25,326 bases of DNA from JAURVT01 sp049059935 (GCF_049059935.1 NZ_JBMGQR010000063.1:1-25326), one strand, 5' to 3'; counted from the first letter of the stretch, positions 6,683-14,271 are shown. A program made the numbers and translations. The notes: generated from the sequence alone by a model not told the origin.

Positions 6683-7480
6683 TCACGACGATCGCGTCAG
6701 GTGGCGCAGGTGCTCGGCGGCGGCCGCCGACATGATCCCGGGGACCTCGAGCGAGGCCAGGTAGCCCGCTGCGGCGTCCATCTCGTCGGCTCGACGTCGG
6801 CCGTGCAGCCTGCTGCCGGTCTCGAACCGCTCGATGGTGGCGGTGCCGTCCCCGGCGAGCTCGCGGGCGATCTGGTCACGGATCCACGGCTCGAAGCCGG
6901 CGGCGCGGCCGGCCTCGACGGCCTCGATGATGGTCGACGCGAGGCCCTTCATGAAGACGCTGCGCAGGAGCTTGTGCCCCATGGCCGCGCCCACGGGCCC
7001 GTCCACGACGTCGACGTCGGCGCCGAGGGGCCGCATGAGGTGGGCGACCTCTTCCGCGCCGGGCCCAGCGGTCATGAGCGGGGTGCGGGCGCCGAGCTTG
7101 ATGACGGGTCCGAGGATGGCCACGTCGGCCAGCTCGGCCCTGCTCTGGTCGAAGAGCGGGGCGAGGGCCTGCTTGTCCGAGGGCGCCGAGGACGTGAAGT
7201 CGGCGTAGAGCCGCTGGTCGGTCAGCTGGGGCGCGACCTCCTCGGCCACGGCGCGCGAGGCGCCCGCGGCGGTGAGGACGAAGATCGCGTCCGCACCGTC
7301 GATGGCCTCGGCGGTCGTGCCGCACACGCGCACGCCGGCCACCTCGTCGTGCAGGAACGGGTCGTAGGCGCGGACTTCGTGTCCGCGCTCGGCCAGGGCG
7401 CCGCTGTAGGCGCGCCCGACCTCGCCGTGCCCGATGATCGCGACGGCTCGCGTGGTGGACGGGGCGGGGTTCTGGGTCAC
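6683..7480 (-). CDS. NAD(P)-dependent beta-hydroxyacid dehydrogenase-like protein (DUF1932 C-terminus)
   Basis: The product has 265 aa. The N-terminal Rossmann domain carries GHGEVG (17-22), the GxGxxG dinucleotide motif of the 6-phosphogluconate/3-hydroxyisobutyrate dehydrogenase superfamily. The middle contains GPVGAAMGHKLLRSVFMKGL, where the Lys corresponds to the catalytic lysine of that superfamily. The C-terminal part (about 190-262) resembles the DUF1932 domain found in relatives of this family. I infer oxidation of a hydroxy acid in the cytosol, probably the substrate imported by the TTT system encoded upstream. The GTG start overlaps the UspA stop as GTGA, so the genes are coupled. 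The exact substrate is unknown. Confidence 0.82.
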   Translation of the reverse strand: MTQNPAPSTTRAVAIIGHGEVGRAYSGALAERGHEVRAYDPFLHDEVAGVRVCGTTAEAIDGADAIFVLTAAGASRAVAEEVAPQLTDQRLYADFTSSAPSDKQALAPLFDQSRAELADVAILGPVIKLGARTPLMTAGPGAEEVAHLMRPLGADVDVVDGPVGAAMGHKLLRSVFMKGLASTIIEAVEAGRAAGFEPWIRDQIARELAGDGTATIERFETGSRLHGRRRADEMDAAAGYLASLEVPGIMSAAAAEHLRHLTRSS

Positions 7481-7893
7481 GTGGCTCCTCGGTCGTGGGT
7501 GGCGGACGGCTTGACGGCGAGCACGTGGCAGGGCGCGTCGAGCAGCAGGGTCTGGGCGGTGCTGCCCAGGAGGAACTTGCCCACGACCGAGCGGTGCCTC
7601 AGGCCGATCACGAGCAGGCTGGCCTCCTCGGCCCGGACGACGTCGAGGACCGCCTCGGCGGCCGAGGAGGCGTGCCGGACCTGACGGACCTCGACGTCGA
7701 CGCCCGTGCCCTCGAGGTCGCGTCGAAGCCGCTCGAGCTGGTCGTCGGTGGCCAGCGCGGGGTCGGCGACAGCCGCTCCGCTGGCCGTGTTGAGCACGAG
7801 CAGCGGCTCTGCCCGCCGGCGGGCCTCGGCGGCCGCCTCGTGGACGGCGTCGGCACCCAGGGGCGTGGGGGCGTAGGCGGCGACGACGGTCAT
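7477..7893 (-). CDS. Universal stress protein (UspA family) embedded in TTT operon
   Basis: The product is a single Usp domain of 138 aa. The C-terminal nucleotide-binding loop is GLRHRSVVGKFLLGST (97-112) followed by DAPCHVLAVKP, which fits the ATP-binding subgroup pattern G-2x-G-9x-G-S/T except that His100 replaces the second Gly. The start overlaps the aldolase stop as ATGA and the stop overlaps the dehydrogenase start as GTGA, so the protein is made in step with both enzymes. By analogy with TeaD, the UspA protein that modulates the TeaABC TRAP transporter of Halomonas elongata, it may tune the TTT transporter. That role is inference. Confidence 0.88.
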   Translation of the reverse strand: MTVVAAYAPTPLGADAVHEAAAEARRRAEPLLVLNTASGAAVADPALATDDQLERLRRDLEGTGVDVEVRQVRHASSAAEAVLDVVRAEEASLLVIGLRHRSVVGKFLLGSTAQTLLLDAPCHVLAVKPSATHDRGAT

Positions 7894-8567
7894 CGGGCCC
7901 GCACCCCCGGGTCGACGGCGGGGAGGTCGGCCTCGATCTGGTCGCGGGTGCGCTGCTCGGCGGCCTGCTTGCGCTCGGCCGCGGCCGCGATGGTCTCGGC
8001 GTGCTCCAGCGGCACGATCACCACGCCGTCCTCGTCGCCGACGACGACGTCACCCGGGGTGACGACGACGCCGCCGACCGCGATGCGCGACAGCAGGGCG
8101 TGCGGGCCGTCCTTGTACGGTCCCGCCGGCGTGATCGAGCGGGCGAACACGGGCATCTGGTACTCCCGCAGCCCGGTGGCGTCGCGGACGGCGCCGTCGA
8201 TGACGAAGCCCGCGACGCCGCGCAGCCTGGCCTTGCCGCCGATCAGCTCGCCGATCAGGGCGCGGGACTCGTCCCCACCCCCGTTGATGACGATGACGTC
8301 ACCGGGCGCGACGAGGGCGAGCGCCTCGTGGATGCCCCGGTTGTCGCCGGGTCGGGTCCAGACGGTGAACGCGGCGCCGACGACGCTCGCCCCGTCCCAG
8401 ACCGGCTTGATGCGAGCGTCGACCGCGCCGAGCCGTCCCATCGCGTCGGCGATGTTGGCCGACGGCAGGTGGCGGAAGCGATCGAGCAGGTCCGGCTCCG
8501 GACGCTGGTGCTGGTGGATCGAGGTGGAGCCGCCGAGGGTGACGGTCTCGAGGATGGCGTCGGTCAT
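7890..8567 (-). CDS. RraA-like / 4-hydroxy-4-methyl-2-oxoglutarate aldolase family protein
   Basis: The product has 225 aa. The family hallmarks are GELIGGKARLRGVAGFVIDG and the following AVRD, with the Arg128-Asp129 pair that is catalytic in HMG/CHA aldolases. These class II pyruvate aldolases cleave branched 4-hydroxy-2-oxo acids to pyruvate plus a keto acid, while the RraA branch instead inhibits RNase E. The operon setting with a carboxylate importer and a dehydrogenase favours the aldolase or oxaloacetate-decarboxylase role. It starts one base after the tctC stop and overlaps the UspA start by four bases. The substrate is not determinable here. Confidence 0.85.
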   Translation of the reverse strand: MTDAILETVTLGGSTSIHQHQRPEPDLLDRFRHLPSANIADAMGRLGAVDARIKPVWDGASVVGAAFTVWTRPGDNRGIHEALALVAPGDVIVINGGGDESRALIGELIGGKARLRGVAGFVIDGAVRDATGLREYQMPVFARSITPAGPYKDGPHALLSRIAVGGVVVTPGDVVVGDEDGVVIVPLEHAETIAAAAERKQAAEQRTRDQIEADLPAVDPGVRAR

Positions 8568-8568
8568 G

Positions 8569-9561
8569 TCAGCGCTCCGAGCTCACGAGAGGGAGCAGGT
8601 CGGTGAACAGGGCGGTGGTCTCGTCCCAGTACTCCGCGTAGGCCTTGCTGTCCATGTACTGCGGGGCCAGGCCCTGGTCCTCCATGCGCGTGCGGAAGGC
8701 GTCGTCCTCGAGGATCTCGCCGACGGCGGTCGAGACCTTCGTCGTGATCTCGTCGGGGGTGCCGGCGGGGAAGGCCAGGCCACGCGAGGACGAGATCTCG
8801 ACGTCGGCGCCGGACTCCTCGAACGTCGGGACGTCGGGGAGGAACGGGCTGCGCTCGGCGGCCATCACCCCGATGATCTTGGCGTTCTTCTCCGTCACCA
8901 GGGTCTGCATGTCGCTGACGTTCGCGAGCAGGACCTCGACGTTGCCGCCGAGGAAGGCGGTGGCGGCCGCGGTCGCACCGTCCGCGAAGTGCACCGGCGC
9001 GAGGCTGGCCCCGGACTCCTCCTGCAGGCGGGCCAGCGCGAAGTGCTCGTTGCTCGCGACGCCGGTGGTGGCCGCGCGCAGCTCCTTGGGGCTCGCCTTG
9101 GCCGCGGCGATCAGGTCCTCGGGGGTGTCGATGTCGCTGTCCGCGGCGACCGCGACGGCCGTCGGGTCGACGACGTTGAGCGCGACCGGGTCGAAGCTGT
9201 CGCGGTCGTAGTCCGCACCGCGCTTGGGATCGATCACGGTGATGATCGCGGACGGGAAGGTGACCGCGCCCATCGTGTAGCCGTCGGGCTCGGCCGAGGT
9301 CAGGGCGGTGTAGGCGATCTGGCTGCTGGCGCCCGGGCGGTTGACCACGGTGATCGTCGCGTCGAGCTTCTTCTCCAGCTCCTCGGCGAGCAGGCGGGCC
9401 CCGACGTCGGTCGGGCCGCCGGCGTCGTAGCCGACGAGCAGCTCGATCGGCTTGGAGGGGAAGTCGCTGTCGGCGCCGGTGGCGCCGGTCTGGGCGCAGC
9501 CGGCGGTGGCCAGGGCGATCGTGACCGCGGCACCGGCGGCGGTGAGGGAGAGGCGTCGCAT
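8569..9561 (-). CDS. tctC: TTT transporter solute-binding lipoprotein (TctC family)
   Basis: The product has 330 aa. The N terminus is a lipoprotein signal with lipobox ATAGC, making Cys22 the lipidated residue, so the protein sits on the outer face of the membrane. The mature part has the TctC/Bug fold pattern: PIELLVGYDAGGPTDVGARLLA near the start, then VVNRPGASS and a later DVPTFEESG block. The family captures dicarboxylates, tricarboxylates or aromatic acids and delivers them to the TctAB membrane complex. AAGGA upstream of the ATG supports the start. It lies 49 bases after tctA, and the enzymes follow directly. Confidence 0.92.
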   Translation of the reverse strand: MRRLSLTAAGAAVTIALATAGCAQTGATGADSDFPSKPIELLVGYDAGGPTDVGARLLAEELEKKLDATITVVNRPGASSQIAYTALTSAEPDGYTMGAVTFPSAIITVIDPKRGADYDRDSFDPVALNVVDPTAVAVAADSDIDTPEDLIAAAKASPKELRAATTGVASNEHFALARLQEESGASLAPVHFADGATAAATAFLGGNVEVLLANVSDMQTLVTEKNAKIIGVMAAERSPFLPDVPTFEESGADVEISSSRGLAFPAGTPDEITTKVSTAVGEILEDDAFRTRMEDQGLAPQYMDSKAYAEYWDETTALFTDLLPLVSSER

Positions 9562-9610
9562 GGGTGGAGTCCTTCTGTGGGTGGTGGCGAGCTGGAGGGG
9601 CGGGGTGGGG

Positions 9611-11116
9611 TCAGGCGTCGCTGTCGACTGGCAGCCCCGCCTTCTTCTTCAGTCCGGCCGAGAACACGGACAGGACGACGACGGCGACCGCCACGAGCAG
9701 GAAGGCCAGCGAGAGCGGGCGCGTGAGGAAGATCGAGAAGTCGCCCTGCGAGATCTGCAGCGACTCGCGCAACGCGCTCTCGATGAACGGGCCGAGGATC
9801 AACGTGAGCACCAGGGGCGCCAGGGGCAGCCCGACCCGGCGGAAGACGAAGCCGATCACGCCGAACGCGATCATCACGAACACGTCGACCACGCTGTTGC
9901 TCACGGCGTAGGAGCCGAGCACGATGAACGCGAAGATCAGCGCGGTCAGCACCGAGTACGGGATCGCGAGGATCTTGGTCCACACGCTGACCAGCGGGAC
10001 GTTGAGCAGCAGGAGCAGGGCGTTGCCCACGAAGAGGCTCGCGATCACGGCCCAGATCAGGTCGGGCGCGTCGACGAACAGCTGGGGCCCCGGGGTCAGA
10101 CCGTTCTGCAGGAAGGCGCCCAGGAGGACCGCGATGGCCGGGCTCGCCGGGATGCCGAGGGTGAACAGCGGGATGAACGCGGCGTTGCTGTGCGCGTTGT
10201 TGGCCGTCTCGGGGGCGGCGACGCCCTCGATGGCGCCGGTGCCCAGCTCGTCGCGGTGGCGGCCGATCTTCTTCTCGGTGCTGTAGGCGAGGAGTGACGA
10301 GATGGCGCTCGTGACGCCCGGCACCAGACCCACGAAGAAGCCGATGACCGTGCCTCGGCCGACGGCCGGTGCGCTGCGACGCAGGTCGGTGCGCGAGGGG
10401 ATCAGCTCGCGCAGACGCGGTGCACGGGTCTGCGGCGCGGCACCGCCGGCGTTCGACAGGAGCTCGCCGAGCCCGAAGAGCCCGACCAGGACCGGCACGT
10501 AGCTCACGCCGTCGAAGAAGTGGGCCGAGCCGAACGTGAAGCGTGGCTCTCCGACGACGGGGTCGATCCCCACCATGGCGATCAGCAGACCGATGCACGC
10601 CGAGATGACGCCGAGCATGACCGAGCGGCCCACTAGTCCGACGAGGAGCGCCAGGCCCACCAGGACGAGCGAGAAGAACTCCGGCGGGCCGATCTTGAGC
10701 CCGAGCGTCGCCAGCGGCTGCGCGGCGAAGACCAGGCCGAGCGTGGCGACCGTCCCTCCGATGAACGACCCCAGGCCGGCCGTCGTGAGCGCGACCCCCG
10801 CCCGCCCCTTGAGGGTCATCTGGTAGCCGTCGAGGCACGTGATGGCCGACTCCCCCTCACCGGGGATGTTCAGCAGGACGCTCGTGATCGTGCCGCCGTA
10901 CGCGCCGCCGTAGAAGATCGCCGCGAGCATGATGATCGCGCCGGTCGCGTCCATCGACAGTGTGAGCGGGATGAGGATCGCCATGCCCGCCGTCGACCCG
11001 ATGCCCGGGAGCAGGCCGAGGATCGTGCCGAGGATGCACCCGATCAGCGCGAACATGAGGTTCTGCGGCGAGAGGGCGTCGGCGAACCCGCCGGCCAGGA
11101 GGCTGAGCGTGTCCAC
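9611..11116 (-). CDS. tctA: TTT transporter large membrane subunit (TctA family)
   Basis: The product has 501 aa, the usual length of TctA. It is strongly hydrophobic with about ten to twelve membrane segments. The N-terminal GLLPGIGSTAGMAILIPLTL and the later FYGGAYGGTITSVLLNIPGE are the characteristic TctA blocks, and the central LVPGVTSAISSLLAYSTEKK is its internal repeat. It forms the substrate channel of a secondary, ion-driven carboxylate importer together with TctB and TctC. It starts with GTG one base after the tctB stop, indicating translational coupling. Confidence 0.95.
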   Translation of the reverse strand: MDTLSLLAGGFADALSPQNLMFALIGCILGTILGLLPGIGSTAGMAILIPLTLSMDATGAIIMLAAIFYGGAYGGTITSVLLNIPGEGESAITCLDGYQMTLKGRAGVALTTAGLGSFIGGTVATLGLVFAAQPLATLGLKIGPPEFFSLVLVGLALLVGLVGRSVMLGVISACIGLLIAMVGIDPVVGEPRFTFGSAHFFDGVSYVPVLVGLFGLGELLSNAGGAAPQTRAPRLRELIPSRTDLRRSAPAVGRGTVIGFFVGLVPGVTSAISSLLAYSTEKKIGRHRDELGTGAIEGVAAPETANNAHSNAAFIPLFTLGIPASPAIAVLLGAFLQNGLTPGPQLFVDAPDLIWAVIASLFVGNALLLLLNVPLVSVWTKILAIPYSVLTALIFAFIVLGSYAVSNSVVDVFVMIAFGVIGFVFRRVGLPLAPLVLTLILGPFIESALRESLQISQGDFSIFLTRPLSLAFLLVAVAVVVLSVFSAGLKKKAGLPVDSDA

Positions 11117-11117
11117 G

Positions 11118-11666
11118 TCAGAGCCCGAGGCCCGCGAGGAAGGGCAGGGACGACGCCGGCAGGTTGACCGTCAGCAGGCGCGTGAAGACGACGAAGACGC
11201 CGAAACTCCCGGCCACCGACAGCACGAGGGTGAGCAGCCAGCCGCGGCGGCCGAGCACCTTGAGGTGGAACACCAGGAACACGAGCATCGAGAGCTGGTA
11301 GCCCACGAGGTCCAGGACAGAGGCCAGCACGACCAGGCTGCCGAGGATCGCTCCCACCGTGGACCACGAGTAGGGCTCGACCCCCTCGTCCGCGGTCGGC
11401 GGCCGCACCTCCTCGGGCGAGCCGGACAGCAGCTCGCGCACCGAACGCTGGAGCCAGATTAGCCCGAGCACCGTGAGGATGACGCCGAGCCAGAGCGGGA
11501 AGAACCCCGGCCCGGGGCCGATCTCGGTCCAGTAGCCCAGACGCAGCGACCCGACGACCGCGGCGGCACCGACCGCGGCGACGACCGCCGCGACGACCGC
11601 CGACCAGAGCGGCGAGATCGGCTCCTCCTGGTCGGGCACCTCGACGGTCTTCGTCTCCGGCTTCAT
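11118..11666 (-). CDS. tctB: TTT transporter small membrane subunit (TctB family)
   Basis: The product has 182 aa with four predicted membrane segments (about 20-40, 50-72, 100-125 and 140-165). The GPGPGFFPLWLGVILTVLGL block is the hallmark of TctB. This is the promoter-proximal gene of the operon, with GTGAGAG just upstream of its ATG. It partners TctA in the membrane. The order B-A-C, with the binding protein last, differs from the classical tctCBA order. Confidence 0.92.
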   Translation of the reverse strand: MKPETKTVEVPDQEEPISPLWSAVVAAVVAAVGAAAVVGSLRLGYWTEIGPGPGFFPLWLGVILTVLGLIWLQRSVRELLSGSPEEVRPPTADEGVEPYSWSTVGAILGSLVVLASVLDLVGYQLSMLVFLVFHLKVLGRRGWLLTLVLSVAGSFGVFVVFTRLLTVNLPASSLPFLAGLGL

Positions 11667-11673
11667 CTGACTC

Positions 11674-11684
11674 TCACTCTGTGA
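11674..11684. promoter_or_regulatory. Operator candidate TCAC-N3-GTGA (tctB-proximal)
   Basis: TCAC, three bases, GTGA, within an 18-base block (11671-11688) that recurs almost exactly next to the iclR start at 11777-11796. It lies 8-18 bases upstream of the tctB start, where binding could block expression. It is a likely IclR-type site by position; no footprint data exist here. Confidence 0.5.
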
Positions 11685-11730
11685 TAGTTAGTTGCATCTG
11701 GTGGCCCCACCATGTGTCAGCCGCGTCACA

Positions 11731-11754
11731 GATGTCAACCCATCAGGTGACATC
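11731..11754. promoter_or_regulatory. Inverted repeat GATGTCA-N10-TGACATC with overlapping -35 TTGACA
   Basis: This is an exact 7-base dyad with a 10-base gap in the middle of the tctB/iclR divergent promoter. On the minus strand the left arm (11738-11733) reads TTGACA, a perfect -35 box facing tctB, although no good -10 follows at 17 bases. It is a plausible regulator site controlling the operon. Confidence 0.5.
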
Positions 11755-11779
11755 GGTTCGCGCTTGATGCTGCGATCTC

Positions 11780-11796
11780 TCACTGTGTGACATAGT
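11780..11796 (+). promoter_or_regulatory. Operator candidate TCAC-N3-GTGA and -10-like CATAGT before iclR gene
   Basis: TCACTGTGTGA (11780-11790) is the second copy of the dyad found beside tctB. CATAGT (11791-11796) follows and lies six bases before the ATG, the spacing expected for a leaderless transcript. The arrangement would suit autorepression by the encoded IclR protein. Confidence 0.45.
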
Positions 11797-11802
11797 CAGG
11801 TC

Positions 11803-12576
11803 ATGTCCGCCACCGATCGAGCCGTCCCGTCCGCCCCGTCCATGCGGTCCCTCGAGCGCGCCATCGACGTCCTGGAGGTGCTGGAGGCGACCCGGACCCC
11901 GCTGCGGCTGAGCGAGGTGGCGCGTCGATCGGGTCTGCACATCTCGACCGCGCAACGCATCCTGCGGGTCCTCGAGGCACGGGGCCGGGTCGAGTCCGGC
12001 GAGGCCGGCTACCACACGGGCGTCGCGATGCTGTTCGGAGCGCACGCCTACCTGGCGACGAGCCGAGTCTCGCTCGCGGCCCGCCCGGTGCTCCAGGAGC
12101 TCGCCGCCACCACCAACCTCACGGCCTCGGTGTTCGTGCGGACGGGCCTGTCACGCGCCGTCGTCGCCCGGGTCGAGGGCGGGAACCCCATGCGGTACGA
12201 GCTGCCCATCGGCGAGCGCCTGCCCCTGCACGTCGGCGCCGGCAAGGTGCTGGCCGCCTACCTCGACGCGGACGAGCTCGCGACGCTGATGTCCGAGGTC
12301 GACACGTCGGTCCGCGCCGACGGCCACCGGATCGACTCCTCCGCACTGGACGACGAGCTCCGCCTGATCCGCGAGCGCGGCTACGCCGTGGCCGTCAACG
12401 AGCGCGTGGTCGGCGCCGCGTCCGTCTCGGCGCCCGTCGTGGCCGCCGACGGCTCGTGCACGACCGCGGTGCAGGTCGCGGGCCACGCCCCCGACTTCGA
12501 CGACGAGCTCGTCGAGCGACTGAGCGTCGACGTCCGTCAGGCCGCGTCCGCGCTCCGCAGCTACCTGCCGGCGTAG
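11803..12576 (+). CDS. IclR family transcriptional regulator
   Basis: The product has 257 aa. A winged helix-turn-helix at about residues 14-75 includes PLRLSEVARRSGLHISTAQRILRVLEARG, the standard IclR recognition segment. The C-terminal effector domain (about 85-255) contains GERLPLHVGAGKVLAAYL and GYAVAVNERVVGAASVSAPV, both typical of the family. It is divergent from the TTT operon across 136 bases that carry three dyads, so it probably controls the operon and itself in response to the imported carboxylate or a breakdown product. The ATG at 11803 is supported by a -10-like CATAGT six bases upstream. Confidence 0.93.
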   Translation: MSATDRAVPSAPSMRSLERAIDVLEVLEATRTPLRLSEVARRSGLHISTAQRILRVLEARGRVESGEAGYHTGVAMLFGAHAYLATSRVSLAARPVLQELAATTNLTASVFVRTGLSRAVVARVEGGNPMRYELPIGERLPLHVGAGKVLAAYLDADELATLMSEVDTSVRADGHRIDSSALDDELRLIRERGYAVAVNERVVGAASVSAPVVAADGSCTTAVQVAGHAPDFDDELVERLSVDVRQAASALRSYLPA

Positions 12577-12594
12577 ACCTGGCACCCTGGGGCC

Positions 12595-12903
12595 GTGAGC
12601 GAGTGGGGCCACCTGATCAACCATCTGCGCGGGTACGCGACGGTGTCGGAGAAGGACGCCGGCAGGATCCACGTCGTCTTCCACGATGCACGGGGCAAGC
12701 GTCGCTCGGCCGACATCCTCATGACCAAGCAGGAGTGGTCCTCGATGGCCGGGACGATGTGGGGTGACGTCGATCGGGCCGTCCAGGAGGTGCGCCGGGC
12801 GCTGATGCGCCTGGGGGGCGAGCGCTACCTGATCTACGGCCAGTACGAGCTGGTGCCGTCGTTCACGCCGGAGATGCCCGAGTCCGAGCTCGGAGGCGAC
12901 TGA
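12595..12903 (+). CDS. Conserved-looking small hypothetical protein
   Basis: The product has 102 aa from a GTG start 18 bases after the iclR stop, so the two may be cotranscribed. The translation has an ordered mixed alpha/beta look (GRIHVVFHDARGKRRSADILM, then WGDVDRAVQEVRRALMRLG, then RYLIYGQYELVPS) with an acidic tail. No signal peptide, membrane helix or known motif is seen. I do not recognise the family and assign no function. Codon use matches its neighbours. Confidence 0.75.
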   Translation: MSEWGHLINHLRGYATVSEKDAGRIHVVFHDARGKRRSADILMTKQEWSSMAGTMWGDVDRAVQEVRRALMRLGGERYLIYGQYELVPSFTPEMPESELGGD

Positions 12904-12981
12904 GCACTCCCCCGTCCGACCACCGCGTGGCTGTCCAGCGCCCTCAGTCGGTGGCGCCGGCCTCCGTCGGTTCGGGCTCCA

Positions 12982-13017
12982 CCCGGGCCGGCCCCGGTGT
13001 GTCCCGGCCCGCCCGGG
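12982..13017. terminator. Strong bidirectional GC hairpin between convergent genes
   Basis: CCCGGGC (12982-12988) and GGCC (12990-12993) pair with GGCC (13006-13009) and GCCCGGG (13011-13017), with one C-C mismatch and a 12-base loop. It lies one base after the metalloprotease stop on the minus strand and about 80 bases after the plus-strand gene. No T-tract is seen. Confidence 0.6.
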
Positions 13018-13018
13018 C

Positions 13019-14092
13019 TCACCGACCGGCGCGGTTCACGCACAGCTGCTGCGATCCCATGGCCTTCATCCCGGCGACGTCGCCGGCTCCCAGGCCCGGG
13101 CGGCCGTCGAGGAGCACCGGGTTCATCAGCTGCTGCTCGTTGTCGACGTGGTCGAGCCCCAGGACGTGGCCCATCTCGTGCAGCAGGACCTGCCCGGCGG
13201 GAGTCTGGTAGTGCGGCGCGGCGGCCGCCATCCCGCGCTGGTAGCTGAACTCGCGGTTCATCAGGACGAGACCGTCGTCCGCCCGCCGCCGAGCGGTCCC
13301 GTCGGCCTTGACACCCACCTGCTGGCTCGACAGGATCCCGCCGACCGCGACGGCCGACGCGGCCTGGTCCTTGCCCAGCAGGGACGACTGCCCGGGCTTG
13401 ACCCAGGCCAGCACCAGGTCGGTGTCGCCGGGGTAGACCGAGCCGGTGTCGGGCACGACCGTGGTCGTGCCGCGGTACGCGAAGGTGTGCCCCGAGCGTC
13501 GCGATACCTCGTCGAGCACCTCCCGCACCTGGGCGGCCGCCCAGCTGGGCGCACCAGAGGTGTTGATCCGGTAGCCGATGGTCGCGCAGCCGTCCCAGTA
13601 CAGGTCCTGCCCCGGGAACAGCGACTTCCAAGCGGTGGAGTCGGCCCGGAGAGCCGCGACGCGGCGGCGCTCGTTGCTGGCGGCCGCGGCCTCACGGTCG
13701 GCGCGGTCCTGCAGGACGAGCGAGCGACGACGCGCGCGGGCCGTCGCCGCCGCGCTGCGAGCCTGCGCCAGCGCCGCCCGAGCGCGCTTCTGCCGCCGGA
13801 CCGCACGTGCCTCGCACGTCGTCGACGTGCACGCCCGGCGGGCGGCCGACGCGCGCCTCAGGCTGCGCTGCGCCCGGGCCTTGCGAGCGTCGGCCGAGCG
13901 GACCGCCTGCTCGGCAGCCATCAGACGCCCCGGGGCAACGGCGTCCACCGTGTCCACCCGGACCGACAGCGACGCGGTTGCGATCGACGTCGGAGAAGCC
14001 AAGACGGCGGCCGGCTCACCCGACCCGATGACGGTGAGGAGGCCCAGCACGACGGCCACGAAGACGGACTGACGGTGCGGGCGACGCGACAT
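13019..14092 (-). CDS. Secreted metzincin (matrixin-like) zinc metalloprotease with helical stalk
   Basis: The product has 357 aa. A signal peptide covers about residues 1-32. Residues 56-150 form a strongly basic, Ala/Arg-rich predicted helical hairpin whose turn carries C88 and C93 (CTSTTC). The catalytic domain spans about 155-357 with the extended zinc site HEMGHVLGLDH (His305, Glu306, His309, His315) and a Met-turn LMNP (Met323). Two more cysteines, C169 and C351, may form a disulfide. The protein is probably exported and held near the cell wall by the basic stalk; the target is unknown. It is a single-gene unit with its own leader and a hairpin terminator. GAGAGG upstream supports the ATG. 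Confidence 0.85.
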   Translation of the reverse strand: MSRRPHRQSVFVAVVLGLLTVIGSGEPAAVLASPTSIATASLSVRVDTVDAVAPGRLMAAEQAVRSADARKARAQRSLRRASAARRACTSTTCEARAVRRQKRARAALAQARSAAATARARRRSLVLQDRADREAAAASNERRRVAALRADSTAWKSLFPGQDLYWDGCATIGYRINTSGAPSWAAAQVREVLDEVSRRSGHTFAYRGTTTVVPDTGSVYPGDTDLVLAWVKPGQSSLLGKDQAASAVAVGGILSSQQVGVKADGTARRRADDGLVLMNREFSYQRGMAAAAPHYQTPAGQVLLHEMGHVLGLDHVDNEQQLMNPVLLDGRPGLGAGDVAGMKAMGSQQLCVNRAGR

Positions 14093-14100
14093 GGATCAAG

Positions 14101-14130
14101 GTCCTCTCAAGATCAGGACAAGGTGTCCTG
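14101..14130 (-). promoter_or_regulatory. Two competing hairpins in the metalloprotease leader
   Basis: CAGGACA (14114-14120) and TGTCCTG (14124-14130) form a perfect 7-bp stem with a 3-base loop. The same AGGAC segment (14115-14119) can instead pair with GTCCT (14101-14105), which in the mRNA is part of the GAGAGGAC ribosome-site region. The two folds exclude each other, so the leader could switch translation. It may also simply be an operator. Confidence 0.35.
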
Positions 14131-14147
14131 AGCACGAGCCTGAGGTC

Positions 14148-14167
14148 TTAGTTGAGCCTTCACCTAA
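14148..14167. promoter_or_regulatory. Imperfect 20-base dyad resembling an iron box
   Basis: TTAG at 14148 and CTAA ending at 14167 bracket an imperfect palindrome, 56 bases upstream of the metalloprotease start. Compared from memory with the 19-base DtxR/IdeR iron-box consensus, most positions match if one base is inserted. The extra base may break recognition, so this is a weak candidate. Confidence 0.25.
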
Positions 14168-14181
14168 CTTTCGGTAACAGA

Positions 14182-14271
14182 GTGGCCGACGCCACACATC
14201 CATTGCCGGAACCGTCTTGACGGGCCTGAATTCAATGGTTCGGCGCTGGTTGCGCTCAGGATTGGTTCAAG
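14182..14271. other. Intergenic stretch rich in inverted repeats
   Basis: Between the divergent metalloprotease and PASTA genes lie GTGGC-CGAC-GCCAC (14182-14195) and a nested dyad: CTTGA (14216-14220) with TCAAG (14267-14271), and CCTGA (14225-14229) with TCAGG (14256-14260). GCGC copies lie inside. No gene is seen. The promoter for the PASTA gene is probably here, but no clear -35/-10 pair was found. Confidence 0.3.

Noticed and set aside
4958..7684. 908-codon plus-strand open frame
   Set aside because: It is antisense to the DrrAB-like pair and the dehydrogenase, has low-complexity Arg/Gly/Glu/His composition and shows no family motif.
7495..9726. 743-codon plus-strand open frame
   Set aside because: It is antisense to UspA, the RraA-like gene and tctC, which all show clear family motifs.
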